Assembly (NCBI GenBank): GCA_946811185.2
Contig: OX328107.1
Coordinates: 27,983,587-28,047,586, forward strand
DNA length: 64,000 nucleotides
Reading direction: 5' to 3'
Source of the DNA: Hippopus hippopus
Taxonomy: Eukaryota; Mollusca; Bivalvia; Cardiida; Cardiidae
Under the pieces are notes generated by a model that did no database searches, had not been told where the DNA came from, and worked only from the letters and a program-made list of their open reading frames with translations. Of this stretch, positions 1-11,949 are shown piece by piece; position 1 is the first letter of the stretch, and the number at the start of each line of letters is the position of its first letter. Both the position numbers and the translations under genes were made by a program.

Positions 1-196
1 AATATGTAGCCATGTCCACATGGACAGAATTTGCAGGTGACAATTTAAATGTGTTCAAAGGATTGGAAACATTGTCGGAAAAGGAGAAAATACTGATTAT
101 CAGCATTTTCTCCTTTTCCAACAATGTTTTCAGAAGGCTTCTTCCTCATTCTTCCTCAGTGTCGTTAAAAGTCTGAATTGTGTGGTAAAGGGTTAA
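1..196. mobile_element. Family A TTAA-hairpin MITE (partial, cut by window edge)
   Basis: Core GGAAAAGGAGAAAATACTGA / CAGCATTTTCTCCTTTTCC hairpin followed by the right end TTGTGTGGTAAAGGGTTAA. Confidence 0.85.
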
Positions 197-453
197 AAAA
201 AAACTTCGGATATTTTGTGTAAGATTCGATAAATCTTATAATTTCTACCGTAGAATACTTCAACCATTAATAAGATTTACAAATCAAGATAGTCGCAAGA
301 AGGAAGCCATAAGCTCCTACTGAGCCTACGTTTCATTGCTTTCAAAAATTTGCGTCGTGGACATGTTGTATTCATCCGCTGGTTAGTTTCATGACAAAAA
401 AAAACTATTTAAGATTGTTAATCATCCTAATATCAATCCTAATACCTCAACTA

Positions 454-680
454 AGCGCCCAACCGGGTAACTCAGTGGTTGGCATATCTGACTCGTGACC
501 TGGTGGTTGTGGGTTCGATACCCGGTTGAGGCAAACTTTCTTCCTGCGATTTTTCGCCTCTCACCTCTGATGCATGTGAGTGAAGTGGTCAGTGGCTTGG
601 AAAGAAAGTTGTGTCAGTACTGGTACGAGAAAGCCAGGAAACACATGGTCAGGTACACGGACCGCCGTGATATTACCTAG
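454..680 (+). mobile_element. S1 tRNA-derived SINE
   Basis: Box A-like CCGGGTAACTCAGTGGTTGG and box B GGTTCGATACC, then the S1 body AAACTTTCTTCC...CACCTCTGATGCATGTGAG...GAAAGCCAGGAAACAC. Confidence 0.85.
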
Positions 681-807
681 CCTTTTACAACAGCTTTAAC
701 CTTTTTGGAGTCTATGGCTTCTCCTCTATTTTCTGTCATGGTATTACCGATACGCTGAAGTATGATTTACGCAGTACTTAGCCGAGCTATCAGGAGAAAA
801 GGTTACC

Positions 808-973
808 AAGGTCCATATTCACGAATTCTTAAGAACATTCTCAGTTTTATTCACAAGAATTTTCTAAATTTGTAAGTAACACGACTTCTGATTGGCCGAA
901 CCAAATAATTTAGCCAATCGGTTGTTATGTTACTTTCAAAGATTGTTCTTAAGGGTGGTTAGTAAATATGGAC
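808..973. mobile_element. Family D palindromic MITE
   Basis: GGTCCATATTCACGAATTCT start; inner GACTTCTGATTGGC / GCCAATCGG...; end AAATATGGACCC. It overlaps the stop codon of the minus-strand gene. Confidence 0.8.
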
Positions 974-1851
974 CCAGTTCATGCTGGCTGATAAACTAAA
1001 ATTAAAGTTTAACCAAAAATCGGGTGAGGCAAAAACATAGACTGCTAGATCTACTGATAGTTTTTTATTATTATTATTTAGATCTACTTCCTCTAACTTT
1101 TTTACGGGACTATCCTCTGTGAATGAATGTATTACATTACCTTTGTTTCTGGTTCTTGTCGGCACGAATACCTCAGGCTGGGTAGGTCGAAAATAGCAAG
1201 CTGTCTTGTTGCTAGGGACATTTGGAATGTTTAACCTAGATCCGCTCCGACTCTGTATCATGCAGGACTGAAAGTTCCTTTGACTTGGATTTACTGAGCA
1301 ACATGAAAGCTGAGAATCTGTGACGTCATAACCAAAGGCTGGTATTTCACTGACGTAATGATTCTCGCCAGTTTTCGGTAATATTTCCGTTACGGGCGGA
1401 AGGTCAGCGCACTGTGAAGTATATTTAAATTCTGTTCTGTTATAGTCTGATTCCCAGGAACAATCTCGCCATTGTTTGTAAGGTTCAGAGAAATAATGTC
1501 CATATACATGACGTGTTAAACTGTCTCCATATTGTGCGAGATCATCGAACCACTTTTGTTCACACGAGCTTTCTGCTGCTCCATAATCTATTTGTGAACA
1601 CTGGTATGGACTTCCGTTAACTTCGCCATCACATTCATTTTTAAAAACTACATTAGACTGACTTTCCCATGTTTGATACTGAGATGTTATTTGACCTACA
1701 AAATTTTGCTGCTTGGATTTTAAGAGATGCTTCTTGTCACAAGATACACTTTCAAATATTGCATTGTCACCATCTTCTGACAAAGTATCGTCCATGTTTC
1801 GATCACCTGCTTGTTGGAAACGGGCTCTTTCGTTTTTCTTGGTTTCTGCGC
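959..1851 (-). CDS. Terminal exon of unrecognised minus-strand gene (acidic, Tyr/Ser-rich)
   Basis: An AG acceptor (TTTACCACAG on the minus strand) precedes 1851, and the frame runs 297 codons to a stop at 959. The exon enters with 2 nt, matching the phase-1 donor at 2121. It encodes a hydrophilic polypeptide with spaced tyrosines (SQYQT, SPYQC, HYFSEPY, KYTSQ, HYVSEI) and no transmembrane segment. KYTSQ fits the YxxQ pattern used by STAT3-type SH2 domains, but that is pattern only. The final residues NWVHIY and the stop lie in the right end of a family D MITE (about 808-973). A plus-strand TTTATT at about 847 (AATAAA on the minus strand) could be the polyadenylation signal. Product unknown. 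Confidence 0.6.
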
Positions 1852-2120
1852 CTGTGGTAAAAGTACAAGTTTGGATTGTACAAGTTTAAATGAATATTTA
1901 TTTTCCTTTTATTGTTATTTATTTTTGAAAGTATTATCTTTTCCATCGTTACTTTTTAGCATATAATCATTCATTAATATTGTCGCTATTGTTTTTGCTG
2001 CAGCTGCTACGGTTGTTTCATTAAACAATTTTACCGATACGATAAGTATGATGTACTTTAACTGTTGTTGTGAAATATAATGACATTAGTTTCATTGTGG
2101 TATAAAAACAACAAAATTAC

Positions 2121-2327
2121 CTCTTAAACAAGTATTTGATGTTTTATTTTCAAATCTGTTTGGTTGCTGCTTCGGTTGGCTCGAACTCTGGCATACTGTC
2201 CACTTGCTCTGCTCGACAACCGTAGATTCGAACTCTCCTATATCTATTGGATAAGAATGACCTTCAATCTGAACACAAAACTCGCCTGTCCTTCGGTCAA
2301 TCCTTGTTAGAATTGACGGGGTATCGA
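2121..2327 (-). CDS. Internal exon of the same minus-strand gene
   Basis: Minus-strand acceptor TTTACAG| at 2327 and donor TTAAGAG|GTAATT at 2121; 207 nt, entering with 2 nt and leaving phase 1. Both phases match the exons at 10498 and 1851. It encodes about 68 residues (DTPSILTRIDRRTGEFCVQI, then EGHSYPIDIGEFESTVVEQS, then a Gln/Ser-rich tail). No domain recognised. Confidence 0.6.
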
Positions 2328-2479
2328 CTGTAAATTAAAAATATTATATTAAAAGAATTGAACCAAAGAAATTGAACCAAAGAATTAGAACATGGGTCAC
2401 ATGTCTATAGGTATGATACTCGATGAGAATAAAATAAGACTATTATGTCAGTAAAGTATTAGGAACCAAGTCAGAATCT

Positions 2480-2580
2480 GTGGTATTGAAGAAAGATAGA
2501 AAAAAGAAACTTAGGAAAAAAGGAAGAATGAAAGAAAAAAAAGAAAGAAAGATAGAGAGAAGGAGAGAGAAAGAAAGAAC

Positions 2581-2656
<76 letters not shown>

Positions 2657-2700
2657 AGAAAAGAGAAGAAAAGAAAGGAAAAGAAAGAAAGAAAGAAAAA
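2480..2700. repeat. (GAAA)n/(GA)n purine tract
   Basis: About 220 bp of almost pure A/G. It produces spurious Lys/Arg/Glu ORFs on one strand and Phe/Ser/Leu ORFs on the other. Confidence 0.97.
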
Positions 2701-3044
2701 CGTAGTGATTAGAGAACAAACTACGCTCGAAAAAAAAAGAAAATATTGCAAAACAACTCGAAAGCAAGTGCAATGAATGATAATAAGGTCTCTCAAACTA
2801 CACTTGACAACGCCTAAAGAAGGCCTAATCTGGCCTAGAAAAAGACAAGAAATTATCTTAACGATAAAAAAAAAGATGTTTTTTACGTGCCTTTGAAATA
2901 ATGAATTTCTTTTTTCTTTTCCAGTGATAAAGTTCTCAAACGAAGTAAAATTTTGAGCAGTTCAAACAGGTTTTCACTTTAACCAATCACTTTACCCCGC
3001 CCCTCCAACCAAAAAAAAAAAAGTTAATTAAATGCTTTTTTTCA

Positions 3045-3178
3045 TTTACGGTTATTTATTTATTTATTTATTTATCACGTAATTAATATATTCATTTATT
3101 TGTTTATTTTCTATTTATTTATCACTCAATAAATTTATTTATTTATTTATTCATTTATTTGTATTCATCTTCTTTTGT

Positions 3179-3209
<31 letters not shown>

Positions 3210-3227
3210 CCATTATTATCATTATTA

Positions 3228-3268
<41 letters not shown>

Positions 3269-3305
3269 TTATTTATTTATTTATTTATTTATTTGTTTAT
3301 TATTA
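3045..3305. repeat. Compound microsatellite (TTTA)n, (ATC)n, (ATT)n
   Basis: TTTA repeats, then CATCATCATC, then ATTATTATT, then TTTA again. Confidence 0.97.
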
Positions 3306-5424
3306 TCAGGTAGCAGCGCTGTTGATTGCCTTATTTTCAGAACGAACTTAAAGATACATCTTTACAGCCAGAGAGTAAACAAACGCTCTTTAAACTTGAT
3401 AGTGTGTAAAATCTAGTCAGCTGTGTAAACATAGGTAAAAAATCGATATTAGGTGTATGGGATAAAGAAATTCAAGGGATTTGTCTTCGATTTAAAGCCG
3501 GAAATCGTGGTTGTGATGTCTTTGATAGCCTCCATAGAATGAAATGCATTTTCTATTCGTCGTGATATGTGCAACCTTGCAACCGTCAGGGGCAAAAGTT
3601 GGCATAAAGATACAAATAATGATTATAGTTTCATAGAATAAAAATGAAATTGGTTAAAAAAGTGGATGAAGACGAGTAAAGATGTATCTTCAAAGCCTGG
3701 TTTTCTTTGGTAGTGATTGGCAGATTCACGGGGAAGAAAAAAAAAATCAAAACTTGAAAACATGAATGAATATATTTTGTATCTCATTGACGTAACAATG
3801 AGTATATGAACTAAAGAACTTCAGACAATTTTGGCACACCCTAAAGTGCTACGTAGATGGACCTCTTGTTGCTAGTGGGGGAAACTTTTACTATTGTTAC
3901 AGTTTCGAGATATACAAAATTAATGCAAAATAAATATAAATGATCCTTATAAGTATTACATATAAGTGGTTATTGTTCCTAGATTGCCCAAAGATAGTCA
4001 CTTTTTCTGTTAAGTGCTCAGTAAACCGACCCAGCCCGTTCTACGTGCAGTCTGGCGGATCATTTCTAGTGTCATTCACTCATTCATTCGTTGGTTCGCT
4101 CGTTCGTTCGTCATTCGTTCGTTCATTCATTCATTCATTCATTCATTCATTCATTCATTATTCTCTTAAGAGATGCAATTACTTCACCGTTTATCTTCTG
4201 TAGAGTGTTTTCATACTTCAAAGGCGATATATAGGCCCATGGCCCCGGATCGTCCTCCATTTTATTTCTTGAACTTTCATATTATTATATAACAAATGTC
4301 ATTAGAACAAAAAGAAACTTACATACTAACTTTAGAGTTAAACTTCATTTTTCATACTTTTTAAGATTTACGTAGCGGTTTACAGAGATTCAGTTTTAGG
4401 TGCATCTGTGTCCAAACTAGGCAAAAAAAAATGTGCCGTAATCAGTAAACTGTTTTCATGTTTTATAATAATTCAATACGTAAACACGCAAAAAGTCTTG
4501 AAACAACAATTATCAGTACACCTGAGATGTCGAAAAGTATCTCTAAATTAGCTAGGTGTTTAAGGAATTATATTTACACTGTAAATTCACACTTTTTTCT
4601 TTTTTTATTGAAATAATGTGGCAGCAGTTTTTTATAGCTTACATTGACTTTAAAAAGCACATGTGCAACAGTATTTTCTACGGACCCCCGCAGATGTCAA
4701 TTATCACGCTTTTTTATAGATTTCATTATAAAAAAAATACTGATTCGTTAAAATGAAATACATGTATTTATTTAGTTATAACGAAAACCTATTTTGATGA
4801 AACGAAATGGTAATTCGCTTTATCACATGAACTCCCTTGTTTTCAATGTAACAGCCACTACAAATTGTTTTATCATATAGGAGCGTTATGTGACGTCATT
4901 TATTAGAACATTTCATTTTTGCCCGTTGTTTCAAAAAAACAACGTCTGACACAAAATTCCCGGTCAGTTCAACTGTGAAATTCGTGGATAAAAGTAATGC
5001 TAAGGTTTGCATTATTTTCGAATTTGAAATCAACGAATGAAATGCCAGGTTTTTTTAAACTATTTTAAGCTTCGAAAGTACACTTATGTCGAAGCATGTA
5101 ATACTAATTGATTTCTGATTTAAAATCAAATAATAAATGTCAGATTCTCTGGAACTCTTTTAAGCTTCGAAAGTACACTCATGTCGAAACATTGAGTCGG
5201 TTTCATTCATGAACAAGTACGTTCTCATAGAAATTTAACGATTTTTTCAAGTAATTCTTGAGATACAGTTATATGATAAAAAGAACCCGACATTTGTTAG
5301 TGCATGAGATAGAATTAAATTTAAAAGCTCGCAAGAAAACTGTTAATGAACACGCCAAAAGCTTGCTTTACAAAAATTTTCCTAAACTTGTTTTAGCCTT
5401 ATACTCCTTAAACAAGTTAGATAG
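3306..5424. other. No gene recognised
   Basis: AT-rich intronic-type sequence, within the intron between 2327 and 10498 if that gene model holds. It contains the TTCA microsatellite and a short direct repeat (TTTTAAGCTTCGAAAGTACA at about 5063 and 5160). Nothing else seen. Confidence 0.6.
4074..4160. repeat. (TTCA)n / (TTCG)n microsatellite
   Basis: CATTCATTCATTCATTCATT with interspersed GTTCGTTCG units. Confidence 0.95.
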
Positions 5425-5575
5425 AGGATACTCAACTGGTTGTGTGTGATATTTAAAATCTGTCACTAGAATGGGGTGTGATGCGGTTGAAAAAACGAGT
5501 CCGAAGGACGACTTTTTAATCGCATCAAACCCTATTCGAGTGACATATTTTTAAAATCACACACAACCAGCTGAT
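5425..5575. repeat. Hairpin element, ~140 bp
   Basis: CAACTGGTTGTGTGTGAT at the left pairs with ATCACACACAACCAGCTG at the right, and inner arms (TGTCACT..., TGATGCG...) also pair around GAGTCCGAAGGAC. A small palindromic MITE or a cruciform-forming site. Confidence 0.65.
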
Positions 5576-5787
5576 TTTTCTATTTATTATATTCCTAATT
5601 CACCCTTTTTTATTCAAATAATTATCAAGAATGGTACAATATGAACAATATAGGAAGCAAGTAGTTCTGGTAAACGTTCTGCAACTATATCGTCACCAGT
5701 GATGATACCATATTTATCACCACTAGTGGTGTTATTCACTGTGAAATCCCAGTAATTCACTGATAAGAATATATCAGTGAATATAAT

Positions 5788-5938
5788 AATTTCAACCCGA
5801 TAGTAAAACCCCGAATGTTGCTATTTGGAGAGAGAACATCTCTTAATCGGACAGCGTAGACCCAAGATCAGACTGCACGTTCTCTTCAGTCTGATCTTGA
5901 TCTGAACTCTCCGTTAAGCAGCCTAAGGGCTGATAAAA
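5788..5938. mobile_element. Family C hairpin element
   Basis: CCGATAGTAAAAC shoulder, stem AGATCAGACTGCACGTTC / AGTCTGATCTTGATCT, and AGCAGCCTAAGGGCTGA end. Confidence 0.75.
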
Positions 5939-6421
5939 CTTTATCTTAAACACAAATTTTTGTCAGAACTTTTGTCAGATCCTATCGATCTCGATATAGT
6001 AGTTCGACAAAACGAAATAACAATACGTTTTAACGAAATAATAATTCGTTTAAGGAAATCCTATTTCGATATAACGAAGGAATACTCTGTTCACGTGCAG
6101 TCGAATCATAGCGAGCGAAAACAAGCAAGTGTTACGAGCATACCTATTTCGTTTTCTCGAAATATAGTTTCTATTAAACGAATTAGTATTTAGGTAGATC
6201 TATATCTAATAACATTGGTTAAAACAAACTATAATTTCGTTTTCTCAAAATATAATTTTGTTAAATAAAGAACTTTTTTTCTTTTTGTTTTAACGAATTA
6301 GTATTTCGGCTACGGACTTTTTTTTTCAACCATTTCCGTCTCGGCAAATATTGCGAATTAACCGAAGACATTATGTGGGAAATAAGATAAATAGCAAATG
6401 AACGCATTATATACATCAACT

Positions 6422-6710
6422 GTTAACAAATTACCTGACGAAAAATTTGTTTATCCGTCCATATTAAAAACATTTGCAGACGACATTTTAAATGTTACTC
6501 AAATGATTTGATTTGTCTGTGAAAGCGAAGAAAACATTGTAGGAATAGGAGAAAATACTGGTTACCAGTCATTCTCCTTTTCCCACGATGTTTTAAAAAA
6601 ACTCCAGACTGAACTGAAAAAACTAAAAATGCCTCCGAAAGCCACATTTTTGGAATTAATTCTTTACCAAATTTTAGACATGTCCAAATTGAAAGCATTT
6701 ACAGACTACA
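6422..6710. mobile_element. Family A MITE, diverged, with second head fragment
   Basis: Hairpin GAGAAAATACTGGTTACCAG with a mutated right arm. A second partial head (TTCTTTACCAAATTTTAGAC) follows. Confidence 0.7.
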
Positions 6711-7289
6711 TATTAACGACGTATATCACAATTTTTTCTAATGGACAGACTTTTTTAAAACTTTGCACATATCAAGCACATCATGTCTCCAGGAGATTAC
6801 AGTAAAGAAAGATATGGGTCACCGGGCTCGTTTCTGAGAAATTTTCTTTTGAAAAAGGTATATACAGTTCCAAAATTCAGCTTATACTGGATTTAAAGCG
6901 CTTTTCTTTAATTTCTTTAGTTAAACAGGAAAATTACAGGAAAAATATACAAATATACATCATTTGCATGAAAATTCATTTAGTTTTGCACAAAAAAAAT
7001 ATATATATAAAAGCCTGGTTTTGAGCATGGTAAATGTACAAATATGCATGTCATATATAGACCATTGAGTTAAAAAGGGAGATAATTTGACCGAATCGAG
7101 GGTTAATCTTTAATAAATACATACTTTCTAACGGACAGATTTTCCTTAAAGTTTCTACACTTATAGTATTTATAATTCTAAACAATAAAAAAAAAAGAAC
7201 AGCACCTATCCGTGCTTATCTTGTCAGAAAACAAGAATGAAGGTCACTGTGGAAGTTATTTTTTTCAAGGAAAAAAACAGGATAAAAGC

Positions 7290-7785
7290 TTAGTAGACAT
7301 AGTGAGAAAAGGAGAAATTGCTCATTAGGAGCGATTTCTCTTTTCAAACAATAATTTTAAAAGTGGAAACAGCCGTAGTTCCATAGCTTTAAATTTCCTG
7401 CCCTTGTTTGCTTGTTTGGTGTGTAATGCCGTGTCAACAGTATTTTAATTATTTCACGGTGACAGTTCACAGATCCATTTTTTTTTTCTCTTTACTAATA
7501 CTACCCGACTAAAGTGCTATTTGGTTCAGAGCATTACCATATGCGCAATAAATACATAGGTGCATTTCGATTCACTATCCATGACAAAAACACATGCGCA
7601 GCAGGATGCGCGCAAACATTGGTGATATACGTCGTTAAATGTAGCTGAAATGATGGGATTTGTCTTTGAAAGGGTAGAAAGCATGTAGAAGTGCTGGTTA
7701 CAAGCATTTTCTCCTTTTCCCTCAATGATTTCAAAATGCTTCTTCCTTGGGACCGTTAAATGTCGGGATTGTGTGGTAAAGGTTT
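7290..7785. mobile_element. Two family A fragments
   Basis: A short hairpin piece at about 7290-7370, and a longer copy at about 7600-7785 ending GTCGGGATTGTGTGGTAAAG. Confidence 0.65.
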
Positions 7786-8082
7786 CAGACTTTACCAGAT
7801 AACCCCCAAGCAGAAGGGCTAGAGACAAAAATAGAAGGGGAGAGGAGAAAAGAAACTGCTTTTAACAAATATTTTCTCCCATCCCCAAAAAATATTAATT
7901 TCTACCGATCCAAAGACCAATCCCAATCCTATTTATAAGGCACATTAAATTTGTCATCTGCAGATCGTTTCGATATGAACAAGGCTAAAATTTTGTCTTC
8001 TGGAAAAAATTTTAAAAATCAGCAGGAACAGGTGGGGGCGCCTCTCCGATGCACGAGTTGATTAAATTTTCCCGTTAAGTTT

Positions 8083-8423
8083 CAACCCTCTACCAAACAA
8101 TCGCGACTTTTAACGATGAGGAATAAGACTTTCGAAAACATAGTGGGAAAAGGAGAAAATGCTGGTAACCAGCATTTTCTCCTTTGCCCACAATGTTTTC
8201 TAACCTTTCAAATAAATATGACAATTTTTGAGTGACATTTATTTTGGCGTGTGCAAAAGCTTTCACTTCAGGAATGTCTTAAATTACTAACATTTTCTCC
8301 TTTTCCCACAATGTTTTCTAACCTTTCAAAAAAATTACAATTTTTGAGCGACATGTATTTGGTCGTCTGCAGAAGCTTTCAATTTAAACAAGTCTTAAAT
8401 TTTATCGTTTGGTCAAGAGTTAA
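8083..8423. mobile_element. Family A MITE with internal duplication
   Basis: Head CAACCCTCTACCAAACAA and tail TCAAGAGTTAA. The right arm (CATTTTCTCCTTT...TTTTCTAACCTTTCAA) occurs twice, so the element is about 110 bp longer than usual. Confidence 0.85.
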
Positions 8424-8825
8424 GAGTCAACTTGTTTCTTATGAGGTAAATGATAGCAAAAAAGGTAATTTATCGCGTATACCATATAGTATACCCTAGA
8501 CCGATATTGTAGTTCTTCGAAAACAACGCATGGATGAGTTTAAGTACGTTATTTGAAACTAATTTTTGTTATTAAATATCCATATTTTAAAACCATAGTG
8601 TCATTGTGCGTAATTGTTGATAAAGGTCACAGTTATCATTTTTCTGTCTGAGTTCATTTATCGTCGCCACCGGTTGCCCATATGGGCGACGCCTCCAGAA
8701 TGCTTGCAATCATTTCTATGTTTTCTATGTTCTACGGGACGGAAGCCATCCTAAGTTACTCCTAGTTTTTTTTTGTTAACGTTTTCAGTGTATAGCACTG
8801 TCACATGGGACATGAATATGCGTAA

Positions 8826-9058
8826 AACTCTGTGAAAAAAAGGGAGTTTTATACATCTGCAGGCCGCGCAGGCTGACCTGGACCGAAACCTTTTGCTATT
8901 GGTCATTTTTCCGCATGTCAAAGGACCAGTGTACCTCATGATTTAGTCGGTTGTTAGACAAAATTGATTTTATTGATCCATAATTATATGATAACTTGCT
9001 TTGTATCATGCATCACGGAGATGCATTTAACCTGTTTTTGCGAGAGTATGGCTCTTTT
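8826..9058. mobile_element. Family B palindromic MITE
   Basis: Core GGCCGCGCAGGCTGACCTGG, right arm GTATCATGCATCACGGAGAT; the left arm is shortened. Confidence 0.8.
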
Positions 9059-9103
9059 CAAAGTCTCATCCGAGAGATATTTACTAATTTTATTTGGCCA
9101 GCC

Positions 9104-9180
9104 CTGGGAATCGAACCCACACCCTTAAGTCTCCAGAGACTACAAATACATGCTCTACCTCTTGAGCTGATCCGGCTGAA
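9104..9180 (-). other. tRNA-like sequence (SINE head or tRNA pseudogene)
   Basis: The minus strand reads GCCGGATCAGCTCAAGAGGT ... GGTTCGATTCCCAGGGCTGG, with plausible box A and box B and a G-U-containing acceptor stem. The anticodon arm is not convincing. A diverged relative is at 32271-32361 (minus), and another tRNA-like head is at about 14180-14245 (plus). Confidence 0.45.
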
Positions 9181-9274
9181 ACAAACTTCCTGTGATCACT
9201 CTTTGCAGTAAAATGTAGGCGACCCCCCCCCCCCCCCGCGAAGTCTTGTAACATGTTAACATTTTACCACATGA

Positions 9275-9464
9275 TTAAACTTTAGACTTGTCAAAATAGA
9301 TAATCGTTTTGTTGACGAAGAAAATAATGAACTTGATTCAAATGATAAAGTTTGCTTTGAAAGGGTAGAAAAAAATTAGGGAAGAGGAGAAAATGCTGGT
9401 TACCAGCATTTTCTCCTTTTCCCTCAATGTTTTCAAAAGCCGGGATTGTTTGGTGAAAGATTAA
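9275..9464. mobile_element. Family A MITE
   Basis: Hairpin GAGAAAATGCTGGTTACCAG. The tail is shortened to GGGATTGTTTGGTGAAAG before TTAA. Confidence 0.8.
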
Positions 9465-9799
9465 GGTGCTTGGGTTTGAGAACCTAACCTATGCACTGCT
9501 TTTGGCGACATAAAAAGTTATTGCAGACGGCTTGGATCAAGAGGGACTGCAAAGAATGTGCCATCTGATCTCGAATCTACACCGTCCTTTTGTTCAGTTC
9601 TTAAGTTAACCAAGTGGGAGAGAGCAGTGTTACAGGAAAGTATCGGTCTCGCGTCAGACAATCCGGGCTCGATTTCTGTCAGTCTGTGGAACTATCCACC
9701 GCGATTGGGACTGGAGCACTGGTTGAGGTTTCCAAAAATTGAGAGTGATAAATTTTCAGTTAAGAACTTTTTTTCAGAATAACTGTAAAATAAATGAGT

Positions 9800-10440
9800 T
9801 GTGTTCATCTGCGAAAAGATCGACTTAGGTCAGCCTGCGCAGGCTGACCCGAGTCGAAACTTTTTGCTCTTGGTAAGTTTTCTTTGGGTCAAAGAACCGA
9901 ACTACCTCATGATCCGGTCGGTTTTTAGACAAACGAATCCACATTATGCGACGACTTGCTTGGATTAATGAATTACGAAGATACGTTAAATCCCCAAATT
10001 ACCGAGCGCTGCTCAACTACGTTTGAGCTGAGCTATGACCAAACCCAACTCTATTTTGGGTAGAATTTAATTTGATTAGTTGAATATATTTCCAGACAGA
10101 AACTGTGTCCATGTGACATTTGGTAAATTAAACGCATGAAACTCTAGAAGCAGTGATTTTGGTAATGGATAAAAGATTTGAGCCATGCTCTGTGAAAAGG
10201 GGGCTTAATGCATCTGCGAAAAGTATCGACCCAGGTCAGCCTGCACATTCCGCGCAGGCTGACCTGGGCCGAAACTTTTCGCTATTGGTCAATTTTCTGT
10301 ATGCCAAAGCACCAGACTACCTCGTGATCAAGTCGGCTGTTAAACAAAGTGGTACTATGGATCCATAACTATGTGATGGCTTGCTTTATATAATGCATCA
10401 CGGATATGCATTAAGCCCCCTTTTCACAGAGCACGGCTCA
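9800..10440. mobile_element. Two family B MITEs
   Basis: About 9800-10023 (diverged). 10180-10440 is a reference copy: GAGCCATGCTCTGTGAAAAG start, core CAGGTCAGCCTGCACATTCC, end CTTTTCACAGAGCACGGCTC. Confidence 0.88.
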
Positions 10441-10497
10441 TTTTTTCCAGCATACAGACATGTCCGCCATCATCAACAAATGAAAGTACTTCCTTAC

Positions 10498-10864
10498 CTT
10501 CGTCTTGTATCATAGTACCAATACAGTTCGACTCTCTCTCCGAATAAATGCTAGTATCCGAAGCATAGGGAACAAATGAGTCTCCTGACATTTCACTGTC
10601 AAGATCAGTTTCGCTTTTTTCCTCTTCAGCTTGATAAATTTCCTCCATTGGACCTCTAACGCTGTTGGGTACGGTCAAAAAACACGTTGAATGACGGGGA
10701 GTTTCGACCGCATGACTTGTTGCGACGTCACGGAAATCGTCGGTTTCGTCGGATAAATTGATATTCCGGTTTCTCCCGATGTTCTCCGGGATTGAACGAT
10801 CTCTTTCGTAATTTGTACAGAGGAACAGAAATTCCTCCTCGCTAAAGACTCGGGAACTGTCAAC
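10498..10864 (-). CDS. Internal exon of the same minus-strand gene (acidic)
   Basis: Minus-strand acceptor CATGTTGCAG| at 10864 and donor GACGAAG|GTAAGG at 10498; 367 nt, phase 0 in and phase 1 out. Joined to 2327 it reads through as ...MIQDE-VDTPSIL without a stop. Encodes VDSSRVFSEEEFLFLCTNYE and then a long Glu/Asp/Ser-rich stretch with Tyr residues (EIYQAE, VPYASD, SIYSER). It looks like an intracellular, disordered, phosphorylatable tail. The intron between this exon and 2327 is about 8.2 kb. Function unknown. Confidence 0.55.
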
Positions 10865-11027
10865 CTGCAACATGAACAGTCATGTTCATTATACGTTTTG
10901 TTTAATTAAATGTAAACAGAGTACCCTTAAAATAATTTAGGCGTTCGTGAAAGTTCATTTTATCAAGTATTTTGTATGTTTTATATAATGTACTTTGTAT
11001 AGTTTGCAGTTTGGGTTGATCAGGAGC

Positions 11028-11320
11028 CGGGTACTGTGTGGCTCAGTGGTAAAGTGTATGACTTGTAGACCCCGGGTTAGAGCTTCACTGGAAGCACTAG
11101 GCTTTTCGTGCAAGTGTCCTTGGGCAAGACTCTTCAGAGCCCTAGCCTAGCACTGGTAAAACCCAGAACATACATGAATAAGCAAGCTGTTGCCGTAAAA
11201 TGACTGAAATAATGTTGAAAGCCGTGTAGAAGACTGTTCATTGAACAGGAGCCAAGTGGAGGCAAGACAAGCACTGTCTTTGCTATGCGGCCAAAAATTA
11301 TTGTAAGGTACATTATGAAA
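11028..11320 (+). mobile_element. S3 tRNA-derived SINE
   Basis: GTGGCTCAGTGGTAAAGTGT box A, CCCCGGGTTAGAGC decayed box B, AAGACTCTTCAGAGCCCTAG body, and GACTGAAATAATGTTGAAAG tail. Confidence 0.82.
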
Positions 11321-11513
11321 AGAATAAACGCTTTCGGTGAAATCTTCACGGCTCGAACCCGAATCAGATCAAATTTTCGATATAGATGTATGCTATCGAA
11401 AGATAGCTAGAAATTTTAACATTCGTTTGAAGCATGAAATTATTTATGAGCTATTTTGTCCTTTTACAAACAAGTGTAGCAGCAGTCTTGACGTGGTATC
11501 TTATCAATATAAA

Positions 11514-11775
11514 CCGTGCTCTGGAAAAAAGCGGGATTTAATACATCTCCGTGGTACATGGTACCAAGCAAGTCATCACATGATTATGGATGCATAAAAT
11601 TCATTTTACCTAAGAACCGACTTAATCATGAAGTACACTGTTCCCTTGACACGAAGAAAAATGATCAACAGCAAAAAGTATCGACCCGGATCAGCCTGTG
11701 CGGACTGCACAGGCTGACCCGGGTCGATACTTTTTGCTGATGCATTAAGCCCTCTGTTCACAGACCATGGCTAAT
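11514..11775. mobile_element. Family B MITE
   Basis: Contains a perfect inner stem AAAAAGTATCGACCCGGATC against GACCCGGGTCGATACTTTTT. Confidence 0.87.
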
Positions 11776-11949
11776 TTGATTATTCGTTTAATTTTCTCCT
11801 CATGGAGGTGAATACCAAAAATATATAGATAATTTCATTTTTGATTTTAACATAGAAAACTGTTTATTGTCCAATTTTAGAATAATGATAAATGCGAGAA
11901 ACAGAGAAAACCTTATATTTCCTTTATAGAATTATTTTCTTATTTTATT

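Noticed and set aside
2443..2796. Phe/Ser- and Lys/Glu-rich ORFs on both strands
   Set aside because: Translation of a GAAA/GA microsatellite.
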